In this document: positions 61,401 to 64,000 of the stretch, piece by piece | Numbering within the stretch: the first letter of the stretch is position 1 | How the letters are laid out: the number at the start of each line of letters is the position of its first letter | The notes under the pieces: generated by a model | What the model saw: the letters and a program-made list of their open reading frames with translations, nothing else | What the model was told of the DNA's origin: nothing | Databases searched by the model: none | Made by a program: the position numbers and the translations under genes | Origin: an uncultured Clostridia bacterium | Lineage (GTDB): Bacteria; Bacillota; Clostridia; Oscillospirales; Ruminococcaceae | Length of the DNA: 64,000 nt | Assembly (NCBI GenBank): GCA_944386475.1 | Contig: CALXBH010000007.1 | Coordinates: 18,011 to 82,010 of the forward strand | Direction of reading: 5' to 3'

Positions 61401-62516
61401 ATGAAAAAAAATAAAATTGTTCGCTGGGTTATCACTGTTTTGATTATCTTGATTTTAGCCGGAGCTTTAGGATACTTGTTTCTCACCTTGTCCCAGCAAA
61501 GGGCGGAGGAAGAGCAGCGCCAGCAAAACCTTCAGCAGGAAGAAACCCCGTATACCCAGCAGGATTTTGCCATGGATACCCTGATTGTCCAGTCGATTTA
61601 TGGAGATCTGGGGGAAGAGGCCGCCGCGGCAAACAAGACGCTGCTAGACGATCTGGAAAACAAGCTTTCCATGTATAAACAGGATTCTGAAATTTCCCAG
61701 GTAAACGCCAAGGCGGGGCTTACCGAAGTAAGACGCCTAGAGGTCAGCGACGACACCTATAACCTCCTTGTCCGGGGCAAAGAGCTGGGGGAGCAGACTC
61801 AGGGGCTTTTTGATATTACCATCGGGCCGTTGAGCCGCTTGTGGAATATTACCGGTGAAAACCCCCAGGTGCCCTCAGAGGATGAAATTACGAAAACTCT
61901 GAGTTATGTGGATTATACCCAGCTTTCCTTTGACGACAGCAATCATTCCGTGCGCCTGCAAAAGCCGTTTATGCAGATTGATCTGGGCGGCATTGCCAAA
62001 GGCTATGCCTGCGATAAAATCAAAGCCTCCATGGCGGAGCAGGGCGTAACGTCAGCGACGGTCTCGCTGGGCGGAAATGTTCTGGTAATCGGCAAAAAGC
62101 CAAACGGCGAGGATTTTTCCGTAGGTATCCGGGATCCCTTTGGCGGGGACAACGATATTATGGGGACGCTGGCGGCTCCCGATAAAATTTTGGCCACTAC
62201 CGGCGCCTATGAGCGGTATTTTGAGCAGGACGGCAAGGTCTACCACCATGTGCTGAACCCCCGCACCGGTTATCCCTGTGAGACGGAATTAGCGTCGGTG
62301 ACGGTAATTTCCGAGGACGGGACGCTGGCCGACTGTTTGTCCACGACCTTTTACATCGCGGGAAAACAGGCGGTGCTGGATAATCTCAACAACCATGAAG
62401 AATTTGCGCTGATCGCTATCGATCAGGATAAAAACGTCTATATTTCCGACAGCTTAAAGGATAGCTTCACCCTGAGCGAAGGGAAGGGGTACACATTAGC
62501 CGAAGGGAATGCGTGA
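61401..62516 (+). CDS. apbE: FAD:protein FMN transferase
   Basis: 371 residues. It has an N-terminal membrane anchor (about 9-30). ApbE motifs are IDLGGIAKGYACDKIK, VSLGGNVLVIGKKP and TTGAYERYF...HHVLNPRTGYP. It transfers FMN covalently to Thr residues of proteins such as RnfG/RnfD and flavin lipoproteins outside the membrane. The start lies just after GGGGAGTAAGGACG. It overlaps the next gene by 4 bases. Confidence 0.95.
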   Translation: MKKNKIVRWVITVLIILILAGALGYLFLTLSQQRAEEEQRQQNLQQEETPYTQQDFAMDTLIVQSIYGDLGEEAAAANKTLLDDLENKLSMYKQDSEISQVNAKAGLTEVRRLEVSDDTYNLLVRGKELGEQTQGLFDITIGPLSRLWNITGENPQVPSEDEITKTLSYVDYTQLSFDDSNHSVRLQKPFMQIDLGGIAKGYACDKIKASMAEQGVTSATVSLGGNVLVIGKKPNGEDFSVGIRDPFGGDNDIMGTLAAPDKILATTGAYERYFEQDGKVYHHVLNPRTGYPCETELASVTVISEDGTLADCLSTTFYIAGKQAVLDNLNNHEEFALIAIDQDKNVYISDSLKDSFTLSEGKGYTLAEGNA

Positions 62517-62932
62517 GCTTGAAACAGGACACTTTCTCCCGCGCCTTTTTTAAACGCGGGGATCTTTGGGCGATTCTGGCGCTGCTTCTCATTGCTGCGG
62601 CGGTTTACGGGTTTTCCCTTTGGCGCGGGAGAATGCCGGAGGGGACCGAGCTTTCGGCGGAGATCACGCTGGACGGCCAGGTGGCGGAGACGATCTTGCT
62701 TACCGGCCATCCGGACGAAATATTCACCCTGGATGAGGAGCCTAATGTAACTTTTGAGATTAATCAGGGCAGAATAAGATTTATAAACGCCGTCTGCCCG
62801 GATAAGCTTTGTGAGCAGTCCGGTTTTTTAGACGCGCCCAATGAAACGGCGGCCTGCCTGCCCTATCGGGTGGCGGTGCGGATCGTCGCTTCCCAGGCAG
62901 CTTCAGACGTACCGGACGTCATCACGGGATAA
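62513..62932 (+). CDS. NusG domain II-containing membrane protein
   Basis: 139 residues. A membrane anchor (about 16-35) is followed by a NusG-II-like beta domain with TFEINQGRIRFINAVCPDKLCEQSG, typical of proteins encoded beside Rnf genes. A GTG start overlaps the apbE stop (GTGA). Its role is unknown; position suggests Rnf biogenesis. Confidence 0.85.
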   Translation: MSLKQDTFSRAFFKRGDLWAILALLLIAAAVYGFSLWRGRMPEGTELSAEITLDGQVAETILLTGHPDEIFTLDEEPNVTFEINQGRIRFINAVCPDKLCEQSGFLDAPNETAACLPYRVAVRIVASQAASDVPDVITG

Positions 62933-62953
62933 AGAAGAAGGACAAGGGAAAGG

Positions 62954-63505
62954 ATGCAGCATGTCATGAAGCAGGAAACAGTTTCCCAAAAGATTCGCTT
63001 TTTGGCATTTATGGGACTGATGCTGGCGATGGCGGTTGCCCTTTCTTTTTTAGAGGGACTAATCCCGGCGATTCCCGCGCTGCCTCCCGGCGTGAAGCTG
63101 GGGCTTTCCAACATCGTCACCATGTATGCGCTGTTTTTCTTAGGGCCGCTGCCGGCAGCGGTTATCGTGGTTTTAAAGTCCGGGTTTGTTTTGCTCACCC
63201 GGGGCGTAGTCGCCTTTTTGTTAAGCCTGTCCGGCGGGATTTTGTCGGTGCTTGTGATGATCGCCGTGTTGGCGGTCACCCGGCGTAAGGCAAGCTATCT
63301 GCTGGTCAGCGTTTTTGGAGCGGTGTTCCACAATATAGGACAGCTGATCACCGCTTCACTGCTCACCCAGCCCAGCTTGTTTTTAGCTTATCTGCCGGTG
63401 CTGCTTTTGTCCGGCGTAGGGATGGGGATCATAACCGGCGCTATTTTAAAAATTGTCCTGCCGGCGTTGGGAAGGCTTAAAAATTCTATTTACCGTCCGC
63501 AATAG
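62954..63505 (+). CDS. Gx transporter family membrane protein
   Basis: 183 residues, polytopic. Sequences such as LSFLEGLIPAIPALPPGVKLGLSNIVTMYALFFLGPLPA match the Gx transporter / heptaprenyl diphosphate synthase component I family often found upstream of rnfC. The substrate is unresolved. It starts 21 bases after the NusG-II gene. Confidence 0.85.
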   Translation: MQHVMKQETVSQKIRFLAFMGLMLAMAVALSFLEGLIPAIPALPPGVKLGLSNIVTMYALFFLGPLPAAVIVVLKSGFVLLTRGVVAFLLSLSGGILSVLVMIAVLAVTRRKASYLLVSVFGAVFHNIGQLITASLLTQPSLFLAYLPVLLLSGVGMGIITGAILKIVLPALGRLKNSIYRPQ

Positions 63506-63532
63506 TTTATAATTTTGGAATAGGTGATAACA

Positions 63533-64000
63533 TGTCTGTAATCAAAGCAAGGCGCAGCCTGCGGGGCGTCTATCTTCGTCACAACAAAAATACCAATGAC
63601 TGCGCCACCGTCTCCATGCCCCTGCCGGAGGTTGTCAAAATCCCCATGCTTCAGCATATGGGAAAACCCTGCCGGCCGCTGGTAAACAAAGGGGATCTTG
63701 TGACGGTGGGGCAGAAGATCGGGGACAGCGAAGAGCTGTTTTCGGTCCCCATCCATGCCAGTGTCTCGGGAGAGGTCATCGGCATTGAGGATTATACCGC
63801 CGTGGGAGGCGCGGTCACCCAGGCGGTGGTCATCCGTCCGGACGGCAAGCAGACGGTATGCGATACGGTCACGCCGCCCAAGGTGACTGATCGGGAGAGC
63901 TTTTTGGCCGCCGTGCGGGAAAGCGGCCTGGCTGGCCTTGGGGGCGCGGGCTTTCCCGCTCACATAAAGCTCGGCTATCAGGATGTGGATAAGCTGGATA
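63533..64000 (+). CDS. rnfC: Rnf complex subunit C, 5' part
   Basis: At least 156 residues, cut by the window end. Motifs are the N-terminal barrel-sandwich region GDLVTVGQKIGDSEELFSVPIHASVSGEVIGIEDY and the NADH-binding start GLGGAGFPAHIKL. RnfC is the NADH-oxidising peripheral subunit of the Rnf sodium/proton pump. With apbE directly upstream this marks the start of an rnf operon. Confidence 0.93.

Overview
The window reads as chromosome of an anaerobic, spore-forming Firmicute of the class Clostridia, most likely Oscillospiraceae/Ruminococcaceae-like. The reasons are: strong AGGAGG ribosome sites, frequent TTG/GTG starts, a trimeric [FeFe]-hydrogenase plus sensory hydrogenase locus, the start of an Rnf operon, small coat-like spore proteins, a reverse rubrerythrin and DAP dehydrogenase. 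Most of the window is moderately GC-rich. An AT-rich accessory stretch runs from about 48.8 to 59.2 kb, and a mixed stretch from about 41 to 44.6 kb. Assignments come from reading motifs and from family knowledge; no database search was possible.

Layout. 0-6.3 kb: core genes (ddh; yceD-rpmF; DUF512 radical SAM protein, der, plsY, gpsA). 6.5-8.6 kb: a radical-SAM / DNA-metabolism gene pair behind two LexA-type boxes. 9.1-17.6 kb: two divergent hydrogenase blocks. The leftward block is a catalytic NuoE/HATPase/HndB/NuoF/HydA set. The rightward block is DRTGG / anti-sigma-like kinase / sensory-type [FeFe] hydrogenase / DRTGG / PHP. 17.6-21.5 kb: three acetyltransferases, murC and a small HTH regulator. 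21.7-27.2 kb: a DHH phosphoesterase, a C39-like exported protein and a two-component system with an exported partner. 27.3-29.0 kb: a minimal SufB/D-SufC pair. 29.3-31.5 kb: a metal P-type ATPase with its metal-binding domain encoded separately. 31.5-32.1 kb: coat-like proteins. 32.2-41.0 kb: a hexuronate catabolic operon with a divergent AraC regulator.

41-44.6 kb holds the most unusual structure. Downstream of an intact rubrerythrin gene lie three unrelated genes. Each is followed by a short displaced copy of a rubrerythrin 3' end (48-63 nt), and each copy is followed by its own terminator. This looks like repeated insertion of gene cassettes at the 3' end of rubrerythrin, with the most distal tail the most decayed. 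No recombinase is visible.

44.8-48.5 kb: a B12-binding radical SAM protein, cardiolipin synthase and a small conserved protein, then tRNA-Ser(GGA). 48.8-59.2 kb: an AT-rich island-like region with a beta-lactamase-fold serine hydrolase, a SLOG remnant, a broken NHLP-type bacteriocin export system, adenine deaminase, an ECF sigma factor with a small upstream protein, a surface leucine-rich-repeat protein, a DUF3089 lipoprotein and an internally deleted IS256 transposase. 59.2-64 kb: CcdA, a TlpA-type thioredoxin, an FMN-binding-like lipoprotein, ApbE, a NusG-II-domain protein, a Gx transporter and the 5' part of rnfC. Together these form an extracytoplasmic redox/flavin set next to Rnf.
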